Shown: one piece after another, positions 1-10,500 of the stretch
Position numbering within the stretch: position 1 is the stretch's first letter
Layout of the letters: every line of letters starts with the position of its first letter
Source of the DNA: Burkholderia sp. Bp8963
GTDB lineage: Bacteria; Pseudomonadota; Gammaproteobacteria; Burkholderiales; Burkholderiaceae
Length of the DNA: 64,000 nt
NCBI RefSeq assembly: GCF_003854275.1
Contig: NZ_QTQP01000017.1
Coordinates: 79,868 to 143,867, forward strand
Direction: 5' to 3'
The notes under the pieces: model-generated
What the model was told of the DNA's origin: nothing
The model's input: only the letters and a program-made list of their open reading frames with translations
Databases searched by the model: none
Translations under genes and position numbers: made by a program

Positions 1-613
1 GTCGCGCGAGCATCAACTGGGGGATGCCGATCTGCGTCGCGCCAGCGAGCGCGTAATGGTGTTTCGCCGCCTGGGCGATCAGCGGCGCGAGCGCTTCGAT
101 CGTCGCGATCTCGCGTGGCTGGAAATGGCCGCTGCGGTGCGCGCGGTACAGGTTGATCGACAGCCAGATCGCGTCGTTCGGCTGCATCAGCAGCGACAGG
201 CGGTCGGATACGTCGGGGCCGCGATAGCACGCGGCGCGATACGCTTCGTGGCCGATCTCGTCGCCGGTCTGCTGATGCAGCATCAGGTCGTGGCGGTGCG
301 GGCCGCGGCTCGCGGTCGACACGATCTTCTGGTTGCCGTCGAGCGCGTAGAAATGCCGTGCGTAGGTATCGGCGACGTCACGCAGGTAGCGCCCGCCGCG
401 ATGATCGGCGACCGACATCGTGCGCGGGCGATTGCCGAACTCGTATGCGAAGACCGTGCATTGCGTGACCGACAGCGCATCGTCGAACAGCTTCAGGACT
501 TCGCCGGCAAACGCGTTCGGGTCGCCTGCGCCGATCGCGCTGACGAGTCCGGTTACGCGGGATACGTCCAGCTGTCCGCTGAGGTTCGGTCGCTCGAGGC
601 GCCAGGTGCGCAT
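1..613 (-). CDS. LuxR-type transcriptional regulator, N-terminal part (cut by window edge)
   Basis: The frame is open from an ATG at 613 to the window edge, giving the first 204 residues with normal high-GC codon use. No membrane segment or signal peptide is present. The visible part looks like a GAF/PAS-like sensing domain, of the kind that precedes a C-terminal LuxR-type helix-turn-helix in many Burkholderia regulators. The DNA-binding end would lie outside the window, so the LuxR assignment rests on overall resemblance and is not proven. The gene reads away from the tRNA-Thr and its terminator, from which it is separated by about 145 bases. Confidence 0.5.
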   Translation of the reverse strand, partial: MRTWRLERPNLSGQLDVSRVTGLVSAIGAGDPNAFAGEVLKLFDDALSVTQCTVFAYEFGNRPRTMSVADHRGGRYLRDVADTYARHFYALDGNQKIVSTASRGPHRHDLMLHQQTGDEIGHEAYRAACYRGPDVSDRLSLLMQPNDAIWLSINLYRAHRSGHFQPREIATIEALAPLIAQAAKHHYALAGATQIGIPQLMLAR

Positions 614-758
614 GATGCCAAGTGAAGGGCGGGGTGGTGCGGAGATTGTAGTCCGCAGCGTGTGCGACGAGAGTCGGGAGATGCCCGCAAGCGGGGCGGG
701 AGGTCGGGGGCTTCGCGCGACGTCGGGCTTGCGGTGAATTTTCGGGCCCGGAAAAGAT

Positions 759-792
759 AAAGGGCTGACAAGCGATTGCTTGTCAGCCCTTT
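759..792 (-). terminator. Intrinsic terminator of tRNA-Thr
   Basis: A perfect 15-bp inverted repeat (arms 759-773 and 778-792, 4-nt loop) lies just after the tRNA 3' end on the minus strand and is followed by a short T-rich stretch. It should end the tRNA transcript. Confidence 0.85.
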
Positions 793-798
793 GAATCT

Positions 799-874
799 TG
801 GTGCCGGAGATAGGAGTCGAACCTACGACCTTCGCATTACGAATGCGCTGCTCTACCAACTGAGCTACACCGGC
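799..874 (-). tRNA. tRNA-Thr (anticodon CGT)
   Basis: The minus strand folds into a complete 76-nt tRNA with an encoded CCA end. The acceptor stem starts GCCGG, the D-arm contains AGCTCAGTTGGTAGAGC, the anticodon loop is TTCGTAA (anticodon CGT, reading ACG) and the T-loop is TTCGACT. It closely resembles E. coli tRNA-Thr(CGT). One T-T mismatch lies in the acceptor stem. No sign of integration at its 3' end is visible. Confidence 0.96.
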
Positions 875-888
875 AGCAGAGAAGTGAA

Positions 889-918
889 ATTATATGGTGA
901 AATCTGAGACCTTGGCAA
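889..918 (-). promoter_or_regulatory. Sigma70-type promoter of tRNA-Thr
   Basis: On the minus strand there is a TTGCCA -35 box (918-913), an 18-bp spacer and a perfect TATAAT -10 box (894-889). The start of transcription would fall a few bases before the tRNA 5' end at 874. Confidence 0.75.
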
Positions 919-1080
919 GAGGTTTTGCGAAATTTTTTCAGCTTGCTGCTGCTGTTTCGCGAAACTTCTCGATCCGGCGGATTTCCCGCTTTCACTTCAC
1001 CGCGATGCGACCCCGTGGAGCTGCATCGCGAGGCGCGATTGTACTGGCGTCTCGCGATGCCGTCTAGTGTTGCAGTGCAA

Positions 1081-2094
<1,014 letters not shown>

Positions 2095-2187
2095 GACAGA
2101 CTCCGAAAGGCCAAAGAATCCTTGAGCAATCGCAATTTTACCCGCCGTGCCTGCCGCCCCACGGGCTTTTTTCGTCCGGTTACATGG

Positions 2188-2225
2188 ATAAAAAAGCCGG
2201 CGCCGCATCGAGCGGCGCCGGCTTT
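2188..2225 (-). terminator. Intrinsic terminator of pepN
   Basis: A 14-bp GC-rich perfect inverted repeat (arms 2193-2206 and 2212-2225) is followed on the minus strand by a run of T (A run at 2190-2195 on the plus strand). It lies just after the pepN stop and before fbp. Confidence 0.9.
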
Positions 2226-2262
2226 GTCGCTTGCGGCGGATGATGAAGCACGGACGACTGCG

Positions 2263-4953
2263 TTATGCGAGCGCCTTCTCGACGATTTCGCGCACGTCGC
2301 GCGACTTCGCGCCGGCGGCGACCCGTTCGAGCGCAGCCTTCATCCGGTCGCGCAGCGCGGGCGTGAAGCGGCGCCACAGTTCGAGCGAGCGTGCGAGGCG
2401 CGCGGCGACTTGCGGATTGATTGCGTCGAGCGCGAGCACCTGCTCGGCCCAGAATGCATAGCCCGAGCCGTCCGCTGCATGGAACTGCGCGGGGTTCGCC
2501 GCGCAAAAGCTGAAGATCAGCGAGCGCGCGCGGTTCGGGTTCTTCAGATTGAACGCCGGATGCGCGAGCAGCTTGCGGACCTTGTCGAGCGTCGGATGCG
2601 CAGGCGTGCCGCGTTGCGCGGCCTGCATCGCGAACCACTTGTCGATTACGAGCGCTTCCTTTTCGAAGCGCTGGTAGAAATCGGCGAGCGCCTGGTCAGC
2701 CGGTTCGTTCGCGCCAGCGGCGGCGGCCGACAGCAGCGCGCCGAGTGCAGCCGCGCGATCGGTCATATTGTTCGCGGCGTCGTACTGCGCGCTCGCGAGC
2801 CGCACTGCGTCGGCCGGATCCTCGAGTTCCGCGAGGTACGCGAGTGCGAGGTTCTTCAGTGCGCGGCGGCCGGACGCTTCCGGCGTCGGCTCATAGACGC
2901 CCGGCGTCTGGTGGCCGTCGTACGCGGCGAGCCAGTCGGCGCGCAGCGCGGTCGCGAGCTGGCGGCGCACGAACTGGCGCGCGCGATGCACGGCGGCCGG
3001 ATCGGATTCGGCCATCTGGTCGGCGAGATAGGTTTCGGACGGCAGCGTCAGCGCGAGTTCGCGGAACGCCGGCGACAGTGAGCCGTCGGTCAGCACGCGG
3101 CGGAACGCGGCGACGAAGTTCTCGCCGAGCGTCAGCGGCTCGTTCGCGGCGGCGCGCGCGGCGAGCGTCAGCAGCGCGCGCGTCGCAAGGCGCTGGCCCG
3201 CTTCCCAGCGGTTGAACGGATCGCTGTCGTGCGCGAGCAGGAACGCGAGATCGTCGTCGCTGTAGTCGTACTCGACGATCACCGGCGCGGAGAAGTTGCG
3301 CAGCAGCGACGGCAGCGGCTCGTCCGGCACGTCGACGAACGTGAAGGTCTGCTCGGCGTCGGTGAAGTCGAGCACGCGCGTCGTGCCGGCGGCGGCAGCC
3401 TCGCCGTCGAGACGCAGCGGGAGGTCGCGGCCGTCGCGGCCGATCAGGCCGATCGCGAACGGAATCAGCAGCGGCCCCGTCTGCGTTTCGCGCGCGGCGG
3501 GCGACGCGTCGCCATAGCCTTGCGCGAGCGTGACCGTGTAACGGCGCGCGGCCGCGTCGTATGCGGTCTTCACCGTCACGCGCGGCGTGCCGGCCTGGCT
3601 GTACCAGCGCTCGAACTGCGCGAGGTCGCGGCCGTTCGCGTCCGCCATCGCGTGGCGGAAATCGTCGCAGGTGACCGCATGGCCGTCGTGGCGCTTGAAG
3701 TACAGGTCCATCCCGTCGCGGAAGCCGTCGCGGCCGAACAGGGTCTGGTACATCCGCACGACTTCCGAGCCCTTCTCATAGACGGTCATCGTGTAGAAGT
3801 TGTTGATCTCGACGTAGCTTTCCGGGCGCACCGGATGCGCCATCGGGCCCGCGTCCTCGGCGAACTGCAGCTGGCGCAGCACGCGCACGTCCTCGATACG
3901 CTTGACCGCGCGCGCCGCCGCGTTCGCGTCGTCGCCGGCCGCCATGTCGGCCGAGAACTCCTGGTCGCGGAAAACCGTCAGGCCTTCCTTCAGGCTCAGC
4001 TGGAACCAGTCGCGGCAGGTCACGCGGTTGCCGGTCCAGTTGTGGAAGTATTCGTGGCCGACCACCGACTCGATGTTCGCGAAATCGGTGTCGGTCGCCG
4101 TTTCCGGGTTCGCGAGCACGTACTTCGTGTTGAAGATGTTGAGCCCCTTGTTCTCCATCGCGCCCATGTTGAAGTCGCCGACCGCGACGATCATGAAGCG
4201 GTCGAGATCGAGCTCGAGGCCGAAGCGCTTTTCGTCCCAGCGGATCGAGTGGATCAGCGAATCCATTGCGTGGCGGGTCTTGTCGATGTCGTGCGCCTCG
4301 ACCCACACCTGCAGCAGCTTCTCTTTGCCGGAGCCGGTCGTGATCTTGTCCTCGAGCGCGACGAGCTTGCCCGCGACGAGCGCGAACAGGTAGCTCGGCT
4401 TGCGGAACGGGTCTTCCCACTTCGCGAAGTGGCGGCCGTCGGGCAGGTCGCCGGCCTCGACGAGGTTGCCGTTCGACAGCAGCACCGGGTAGTCGGCCTT
4501 GTCCGCGCGCAGCGTCACCGTGTACGACGCCATCACGTCGGGGCGGTCGAGGAAGTAGGTGATGCGGCGGAAACCCTCGGCCTCGCACTGTGTAAAGAAG
4601 TTGCCGCTCGACACGTACAGGCCGGACAGCGTCGTATTCTGGTCGGGCGCGCACGCGCTTTCGAGCGTCAGCTCGAACGCGTCGGGCACGTTCTCGACGG
4701 TCAGCCCGTGTTCGTGCGCGCGTGCCGTGCACGGTGCGCCGTTCAGCTGCGCGCCGACGAATTCGAGCGCTTCGCCCATCAGCTCCAGGTGCGGGGTCGG
4801 GGCGGCGTCGGGGTTGCGGCGCACGCGCATCGTATTCCTGACGATCGTGCGGGCTGGCGCGAGGTCGAATTCGAGCGCGACGGTATCGATGAGGAAGGCC
4901 GGCGGCGTGTAGTCGGCGCGGCGGATCACGGCGGAGGAGGCGTTGTCGGACAT
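2263..4953 (-). CDS. pepN: Aminopeptidase N (M1 family)
   Basis: This 896-aa cytosolic zinc metallo-aminopeptidase removes N-terminal residues from peptides and takes part in the final steps of protein turnover. The exopeptidase motif GAMEN is at residues 264-268. The zinc site HEYFH is at 300-304, with the third ligand Glu323 in the LKEGLTVFRD segment. This is the E. coli PepN type, including its long C-terminal helical part. The start at 4953 (MSDNASS) was chosen because it gives the family's usual N-terminus; the frame is open 23 codons further up. It diverges from the DUF4136 lipoprotein gene. Confidence 0.97.
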   Translation of the reverse strand: MSDNASSAVIRRADYTPPAFLIDTVALEFDLAPARTIVRNTMRVRRNPDAAPTPHLELMGEALEFVGAQLNGAPCTARAHEHGLTVENVPDAFELTLESACAPDQNTTLSGLYVSSGNFFTQCEAEGFRRITYFLDRPDVMASYTVTLRADKADYPVLLSNGNLVEAGDLPDGRHFAKWEDPFRKPSYLFALVAGKLVALEDKITTGSGKEKLLQVWVEAHDIDKTRHAMDSLIHSIRWDEKRFGLELDLDRFMIVAVGDFNMGAMENKGLNIFNTKYVLANPETATDTDFANIESVVGHEYFHNWTGNRVTCRDWFQLSLKEGLTVFRDQEFSADMAAGDDANAAARAVKRIEDVRVLRQLQFAEDAGPMAHPVRPESYVEINNFYTMTVYEKGSEVVRMYQTLFGRDGFRDGMDLYFKRHDGHAVTCDDFRHAMADANGRDLAQFERWYSQAGTPRVTVKTAYDAAARRYTVTLAQGYGDASPAARETQTGPLLIPFAIGLIGRDGRDLPLRLDGEAAAAGTTRVLDFTDAEQTFTFVDVPDEPLPSLLRNFSAPVIVEYDYSDDDLAFLLAHDSDPFNRWEAGQRLATRALLTLAARAAANEPLTLGENFVAAFRRVLTDGSLSPAFRELALTLPSETYLADQMAESDPAAVHRARQFVRRQLATALRADWLAAYDGHQTPGVYEPTPEASGRRALKNLALAYLAELEDPADAVRLASAQYDAANNMTDRAAALGALLSAAAAGANEPADQALADFYQRFEKEALVIDKWFAMQAAQRGTPAHPTLDKVRKLLAHPAFNLKNPNRARSLIFSFCAANPAQFHAADGSGYAFWAEQVLALDAINPQVAARLARSLELWRRFTPALRDRMKAALERVAAGAKSRDVREIVEKALA

Positions 4954-5139
4954 GGTCGTCGAGGTCGGGGGAATCGGGGTAGGGCGCGCGGCGCGGGCCC
5001 GGCGAACCGGCCCATTGTACAAAGGCTTGACGCCGCGTGCCGCGCGAACTTTTTACCGGGTCGGACAGTCCGCGTATTATCGGCATCCCGTTCGTTGCGC
5101 GTGACGCGGCGGCGGGGTGACGGATTGAAGAGGATGATC

Positions 5140-5835
5140 ATGAAACGCGAACGGATTTATCGCGGTGCAGTATGGGCGGCGGCGCTGTGCGTGGCGCTGC
5201 TCGCGGGCTGCACGAGCTATGTGACGACGCAGGTCACGGCCTTCTCCGACTGGAGCGGCAGCGACGCGACACGCACCTATGCGTTCACGCGCACCGACGC
5301 GCAGAAGAACAGCATCGAGCAGTCGACCTACGAGCCGATCGTCGCGAACGAACTGTCTGCGTATGCGTTCCGGCAGGTGCCGCAGGCGAGCGCCCGCTAT
5401 CTGGTCGGGCTGACGTACGGCATCGGCAGCGATCTCGTGACGGTGCCGCAGCCCGTCTATTACGACCCGTGGTTTCCGGGGCCGTACTGGCGGCGCGGGC
5501 CGTGGGGCCCGTGGGGGCCCTGGGGTCCGATGCCGTCCGGCTACGTGAACCAGACGTACCAGGTGTTCGACTACACGCTCGGCATCCGGATCACCGAGCG
5601 GGCGACGGGCAAGGAGGTGTACAACGTGACCGCGCGCACGACCGGCGACAACGGCGCGCTGCTGTATGCGATGCCGTTCCTCGCGCGCAGCGCGCTCGCC
5701 GATTTCCCGCTCGGCAACGGCGCGGTGCGCACGGTGCGGCTGCCGGTCGACAAGCATGGCGGGCCTGCGATGCCGGCCGCCAACGAGCGCGTGGTGCCGG
5801 CCGCGCCTGCGACCGGCGCGGCGGCTTCGAAGTAA
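5140..5835 (+). CDS. DUF4136 outer-membrane lipoprotein
   Basis: This 231-aa lipoprotein has a signal peptide ending in the lipobox LLAGC, with Cys24 as the lipidated residue. The mature part matches the DUF4136 pattern, whose function is unknown; proteins of this type are usually placed in the envelope. Near the middle there is a tryptophan/proline-rich stretch of repeated PWG triplets, coded by 9-bp repeats at about 5497-5530. The ATG at 5140 is preferred over the ATG at 5134 because only the former has proper spacing from the GAAGAGG ribosome site. It ends in a clear terminator and appears monocistronic. Confidence 0.85.
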   Translation: MKRERIYRGAVWAAALCVALLAGCTSYVTTQVTAFSDWSGSDATRTYAFTRTDAQKNSIEQSTYEPIVANELSAYAFRQVPQASARYLVGLTYGIGSDLVTVPQPVYYDPWFPGPYWRRGPWGPWGPWGPMPSGYVNQTYQVFDYTLGIRITERATGKEVYNVTARTTGDNGALLYAMPFLARSALADFPLGNGAVRTVRLPVDKHGGPAMPAANERVVPAAPATGAAASK

Positions 5836-5855
5836 CGCGGGACCAGGCAGCAAGC

Positions 5856-5882
5856 GGGCCGGCCGGCAGGCCGGCCCTTTTT
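5856..5882 (+). terminator. Intrinsic terminator after the DUF4136 gene
   Basis: Nine-bp GC arms (5856-5864 and 5869-5877) with a GGCA loop are followed by five T. It lies 21 bases after the stop codon. Confidence 0.88.
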
Positions 5883-5958
5883 ATTGAGCGTCAGGCACCG
5901 CGGCGCCTCCGCCACGGCTGCCTGCCGCGCCTCCGCCGCGGGAGGCACGTGGCGCGGC

Positions 5959-6531
5959 TTACACGCCGACGCCGAACAGCGCCAGCGCGCCGAGCACGAC
6001 GAACATCACGGCCGCGATGCCGTGCACGACCTTCGTCGGCAGGCGGTGCGCGAAGCGGTCGCCGAGCAGGATTGCCGGCACGTTCGCGAGCATCATCCCG
6101 AGCGTCGTGCCGGCCACGACACCGACGTAATCCTGGAAGCGCGCGGCGAGCGCGACGGTCGCGATCTGGGTCTTGTCGCCCATTTCGGCGAGGAAGAACG
6201 CGACGAAGGTCGCGCCGAACACGCCGAGCCGCGAGCGGTTCGCGTTGGCCTCGTCGGCATCGAGCTTGTCCGGCACGAGGATCCACAGCCCCATCCCGAT
6301 GAACGAGAACGCGAGCGCCCAGCGCATGATCGACGGCGTGGCGAGCGCGCCGAGCCATTCGCCGAGCGCGCCTGCGCAGCCGTGGTTGACGAGCGTCGCG
6401 ACGAGCACGCCGAGAATGATCGGCACGGGCTTGCGGTAACGCGCAGCGAGCACGAGGGAAAGCAGTTGGGTCTTGTCGCCGATTTCTGCGAGGGCGACGG
6501 CACCGGTGGAGATCAGGAAGGCTTGGGACAC
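5959..6531 (-). CDS. TMEM165/GDT1-family manganese exporter (MneA-like)
   Basis: This 190-aa inner-membrane protein has six hydrophobic segments and two copies of the family signature E-x-G-D-K-T-Q (residues 16-22 and 116-122), the metal-binding repeats of the UPF0016/GDT1 family. Bacterial members (Vibrio MneA) export Mn2+. The start is a GTG at 6531, giving the usual N-terminus SQAFLIST; the frame is open upstream but runs into the riboswitch leader. The yybP-ykoY element upstream strongly supports a manganese role: expression should rise when Mn2+ is high. It appears monocistronic. Confidence 0.9.
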   Translation of the reverse strand: MSQAFLISTGAVALAEIGDKTQLLSLVLAARYRKPVPIILGVLVATLVNHGCAGALGEWLGALATPSIMRWALAFSFIGMGLWILVPDKLDADEANANRSRLGVFGATFVAFFLAEMGDKTQIATVALAARFQDYVGVVAGTTLGMMLANVPAILLGDRFAHRLPTKVVHGIAAVMFVVLGALALFGVGV

Positions 6532-6614
6532 GTACGGAATTCCGCGGGCCTGTTGTTGTGCGTGCGAGCGACGATCCACCGTGCGCCGGGCCCAGATGCG
6601 GCGCGCGGTGAACC

Positions 6615-6745
6615 ATCGGTCTCGCCAGGCCTTTGGTGGCTGCGTCCGCCATGGCCGAATGGCCAAGTCTGTTGACGGACGCCCCCGTCACGATGCGCGC
6701 CGAAAGCGCGGGACATCGAGCGGAGCGGCTACTCCCCAATGAGGA
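6615..6745 (-). promoter_or_regulatory. yybP-ykoY manganese riboswitch
   Basis: On the minus strand the leader carries the conserved elements of this class in order: TTGGGGAGTAGCC near the 5' end (about 6740-6729), a long variable stem, GTCAACAGACTTGGCC, and the closing AGCCACCAAAGGCCTGGCGAGACC (to about 6618). The family binds Mn2+ at a docked two-loop interface and switches on efflux genes. It lies about 85 bases upstream of the GDT1-family start. I assigned it by recognising these blocks and did not run a covariance search. Confidence 0.88.
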
Positions 6746-6749
6746 GCGG

Positions 6750-6758
6750 ATTCTAGCA
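6750..6758 (-). promoter_or_regulatory. Extended -10 promoter of the Mn riboswitch transcript
   Basis: The minus strand reads TGCTAGAAT, an extended -10 element, about 8 bases before the riboswitch. The -35 region is weak (TTCCCG at 17-bp spacing), which fits an extended -10 promoter. Confidence 0.55.
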
Positions 6759-6811
6759 CGGTGCGTGCAGCGCGGGAAAGCGATGCGGGCACCGGTCGTG
6801 CGGTGTGGAAA

Positions 6812-6836
6812 GGCGGGCGCGATGCGCCCGTCCGCC
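6812..6836 (-). terminator. Possible terminator of guaD
   Basis: A GC-rich hairpin (core arms 6815-6820 and 6824-6829) is followed on the minus strand by only three T. It is weak but well placed, about 65 bases after the guaD stop. Confidence 0.35.
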
Positions 6837-6899
6837 TAACGTCAGGCCCGCCCGGCCTGCGCGGTACGCGGCGCGTGGCGCTCGCGGGCCGGCGTGCCG

Positions 6900-8213
6900 T
6901 CAGGCCGCGCGGCGCGGTGCGCCGCGCTCGTGCACGCAGCGGCCGGCCGCGTAGGTCCGGTACACGGCCCGGTCGTCGCCGAGCAGCGCGAACGCGAACA
7001 GCAGTTCCTCGAGCGATTCCGCGCGCTTCGTGCGGCGCGCGAGCAGCGGCGTCGCCTGCGGATCGAGCACGACGAAGTCCGCCTCGGTGCGCGGCGCGAG
7101 CGTGCCGACCGTGTCCGCGAGGTCGAGTGCGTGCGCGGCGCCCGCGGTCGCGAGCCAGAACATCCGCGTTGCGCTCAGGTGATGCCCCGACAGCCGCGCG
7201 ACCTTGTGTGCCTCGTTCATCGTCTGCAGCATCGAGAACGACGTGCCGCCGCCGACATCGGTCGCGAGTGCGACTGGCACGCCGTATTCGCCCGCCTTGT
7301 CGAAGTCGAACAGGCCGCTGCCGAGGAAGAAGTTCGACGTCGGGCAATGCGCGACCACGGTGCCCGTTTCGGCCATCCGGCGGCGGTCCTCGTCGTCGAG
7401 ATGGATGCAGTGGCCGTACACCGCGCGGCGGCGCAGCAGCCCGTAGTGATCGTAGATGTCGAGATAGCTGCGGTGGCCGGGGAACAGCTCGGCCGCCCAT
7501 TTCACCTCGTCGACGTTCTCGGCGACGTGGCTCTGCACGAACACGTCCGGATGGCGGCGCGCGAGTTCGCCGCAGGCCTCGAGCTGCGCCTCGGTCGACG
7601 TCGGCGCGAAGCGCGGCGTGAGCGCGTACATCTGGCGGCCGTGGCCGTGCCAGCGGCCGATCAGCTCGGCGCTGTCGTCGTAGCCCGATTGCGCGGTGTC
7701 GCGCAGGAATTCGGGGCAGTTGCGGTCCATCAGCACCTTGCCTGCGATCATCCGCAGGTCGCGCGCGTCGCTCGCCGCGAAGAGGGCGTCCGCCGACTGC
7801 TTGTGCACCGTGCAGTAGACGAGTGCGCTCGTCGTCCCGCATGCAAGCAGTTCGTCGACGAAGAATTCCGCGACTTCGCGCGCATGCCCGGCGTCGCCGA
7901 ACTGCCGCTCGGTCGGGAACGTGTACTTGTCGAGCCACGGCAGCAGGCCGGGGGCCGGCGACGCGATCATGTCCGTCTGCGGATAGTGGATGTGCGTATC
8001 GATGAAGCCGGGCACGATCAGCTTGTCGCGCAGATCGTGCACGAGCGCGTCGCGCGCGAGCGTCGGCGCGAGCTGCACATGCGCGCCGGCCGCGACGACC
8101 TTGCCGTCGTCGACGATCAGCAGGCCGTCGGCCTCGTAGTGCGCGGCCTGGCCGGATTGTGCGGGGTCGCCGGTGAAGGTCAGCAACTGGGCACGGAAAG
8201 CGGTTTGCGTCAT
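6900..8213 (-). CDS. guaD: Guanine deaminase
   Basis: This 437-aa cytosolic zinc enzyme of the amidohydrolase superfamily converts guanine to xanthine and ammonia. The metal-binding HxH motif is at residues 74-76 in FIDTHIHYPQ. Downstream ligands are visible in SHVAENVDEV, GHCIHLDDED and ATDVGGGTS. The length matches bacterial GuaD. It follows the adenine deaminase and xdhC genes on the same strand, so the three form a purine-base salvage/catabolism group; the 238-bp gap after the deaminase suggests it may also have its own promoter. Confidence 0.92.
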   Translation of the reverse strand: MTQTAFRAQLLTFTGDPAQSGQAAHYEADGLLIVDDGKVVAAGAHVQLAPTLARDALVHDLRDKLIVPGFIDTHIHYPQTDMIASPAPGLLPWLDKYTFPTERQFGDAGHAREVAEFFVDELLACGTTSALVYCTVHKQSADALFAASDARDLRMIAGKVLMDRNCPEFLRDTAQSGYDDSAELIGRWHGHGRQMYALTPRFAPTSTEAQLEACGELARRHPDVFVQSHVAENVDEVKWAAELFPGHRSYLDIYDHYGLLRRRAVYGHCIHLDDEDRRRMAETGTVVAHCPTSNFFLGSGLFDFDKAGEYGVPVALATDVGGGTSFSMLQTMNEAHKVARLSGHHLSATRMFWLATAGAAHALDLADTVGTLAPRTEADFVVLDPQATPLLARRTKRAESLEELLFAFALLGDDRAVYRTYAAGRCVHERGAPRRAA

Positions 8214-8243
8214 AACGTTCGTCCTGCGTTGGAAAGGAATCGG

Positions 8244-8441
8244 TCAGCGCCGCCCGAGCGGCGCCGGCAGTGCTGCGGCGACCGGCCGCGCCGGCTTTGC
8301 CGGCTTCGCCTTGCCGCGGCGGCGCGTGTTCGGCACTTGCACTTGCATGGGCAACGCGTGCGCGATACAGCCGCACGTGCTGAACATGCGGAACGTGCAG
8401 CAGGGGTCTGTCATCGATCTCGGCAACGGAACGAACGTCAT
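8244..8441 (-). CDS. Possible small cysteine-containing protein (doubtful)
   Basis: A 65-codon frame begins at an ATG at 8441 and fills the gap between the adenine deaminase and guaD genes on the same strand. The N-terminal half has a cysteine cluster (CCTFRMFSTCGC) and the C-terminal half is lysine/proline/alanine-rich. I recognise no family, and it overlaps nothing. It may be a real short gene or a chance frame in GC-rich DNA. Confidence 0.25.
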   Translation of the reverse strand: MTFVPLPRSMTDPCCTFRMFSTCGCIAHALPMQVQVPNTRRRGKAKPAKPARPVAAALPAPLGRR

Positions 8442-8451
8442 CGCCGCATCC

Positions 8452-9495
<1,044 letters not shown>

Positions 9496-10500
9496 TCAGA
9501 AAGTAGGGGAAGCATGCGCCGGCGCGTTCGCCTCGACGGCCTGCAGCAACTGCGCGGCCACCGAGATCGCGATCACCTCGGGCGCCTTGTCGACGATGCC
9601 TTCGACGCCGATCGGGCAGCGCATCCGCGCGAGCTGGGCCGGATCGATGCCGAACGCCGCGAGGCGATGGTCGAACTGCACGCGCTTCGCGTGCGAGCCG
9701 ATCATCCCGAAATACGCATAGTCGCCGCGCCGCAGGATGCGCTCGGCGAGCACGAGGTCCCGCGCGTGGTCGTGCGTCATCACGATGAAGTAGGCCTGCG
9801 GCGGCGCGCTGTCGACGGCATCGTCCGGCGTGTCGCTGGCGTCGATCGTCAGGTTGCCGATGCAGGCGAGCGTGTCCGACGGCGGGAACGGCGCGTCGCG
9901 CCGGTCGACCCAGCGCACGTGGCAAGGCAGCGTCGCGAGCACCTTGACGAGCGCGGTGCTGACGTGCCCGGCGCCGAACAGCACGACCGGGAACGCGTAG
10001 GGCGCGATCGTCTCCGTCATCAGCGCCACGCCGCTGGTTTCCCACAGCAGGCAGTCGGCGTGTGCGGCGGCCGGTTCCGGTTCGCTCAGCAGCGGCGCGC
10101 CCGGCGAGGGGCCGAATGATACGCTACGCACGGTCGCGGCGCCTGCCGCGACGCGTTTCGCGAGCGACATGATCCAGCCGAGGTCGCCGACGTCGAGCCG
10201 CTCGAACGCGAGCACGACGGCTCCGCCGCAGCACTGGCCTAGGCTCGGGCCGAGCGCGAGCCGCTCGAGCTTGCGTGCATGGGACACATGCGCGCCGTCC
10301 TTCAGCAGGTGCCGTGCGATTTCGATCGCGCGCCATTCCAGATGGCCGCCGCCGATCGTGTAGCGCGCGGTGTCGCGTGTCACGAGCATCTTGGTGCCCG
10401 CTTCGCGCGGCGCGGAGCCGTCGGTGTGCGCGACCGTCACGAGCACGGCCGCTTCGCCGTGCGCGAGCAGTTGCTGGAGATCGCCGAGCCAGGGTTCCAT
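9496..10500 (-). CDS. xdhC: Xanthine dehydrogenase accessory protein XdhC
   Basis: This 334-aa protein handles insertion of sulfurated molybdenum cofactor into xanthine dehydrogenase. The N-terminal XdhC/CoxI domain has the conserved GQCCGG motif at residues 88-93. The second half is a Rossmann domain beginning VVLFGAGHVSTAL. The start at 10500 gives the usual N-terminus, while the frame stays open upstream. It is followed closely by the adenine deaminase gene. Unusually, the dehydrogenase subunit genes xdhA and xdhB are not next to it: the 700 bases upstream hold no recognisable gene. Confidence 0.92.
   Translation of the reverse strand: MEPWLGDLQQLLAHGEAAVLVTVAHTDGSAPREAGTKMLVTRDTARYTIGGGHLEWRAIEIARHLLKDGAHVSHARKLERLALGPSLGQCCGGAVVLAFERLDVGDLGWIMSLAKRVAAGAATVRSVSFGPSPGAPLLSEPEPAAAHADCLLWETSGVALMTETIAPYAFPVVLFGAGHVSTALVKVLATLPCHVRWVDRRDAPFPPSDTLACIGNLTIDASDTPDDAVDSAPPQAYFIVMTHDHARDLVLAERILRRGDYAYFGMIGSHAKRVQFDHRLAAFGIDPAQLARMRCPIGVEGIVDKAPEVIAISVAAQLLQAVEANAPAHASPTF

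Noticed and set aside
799..874. tRNA-Thr considered as an integration site
   Set aside because: No integrase, direct repeat of the tRNA 3' end, or composition change lies beside it.
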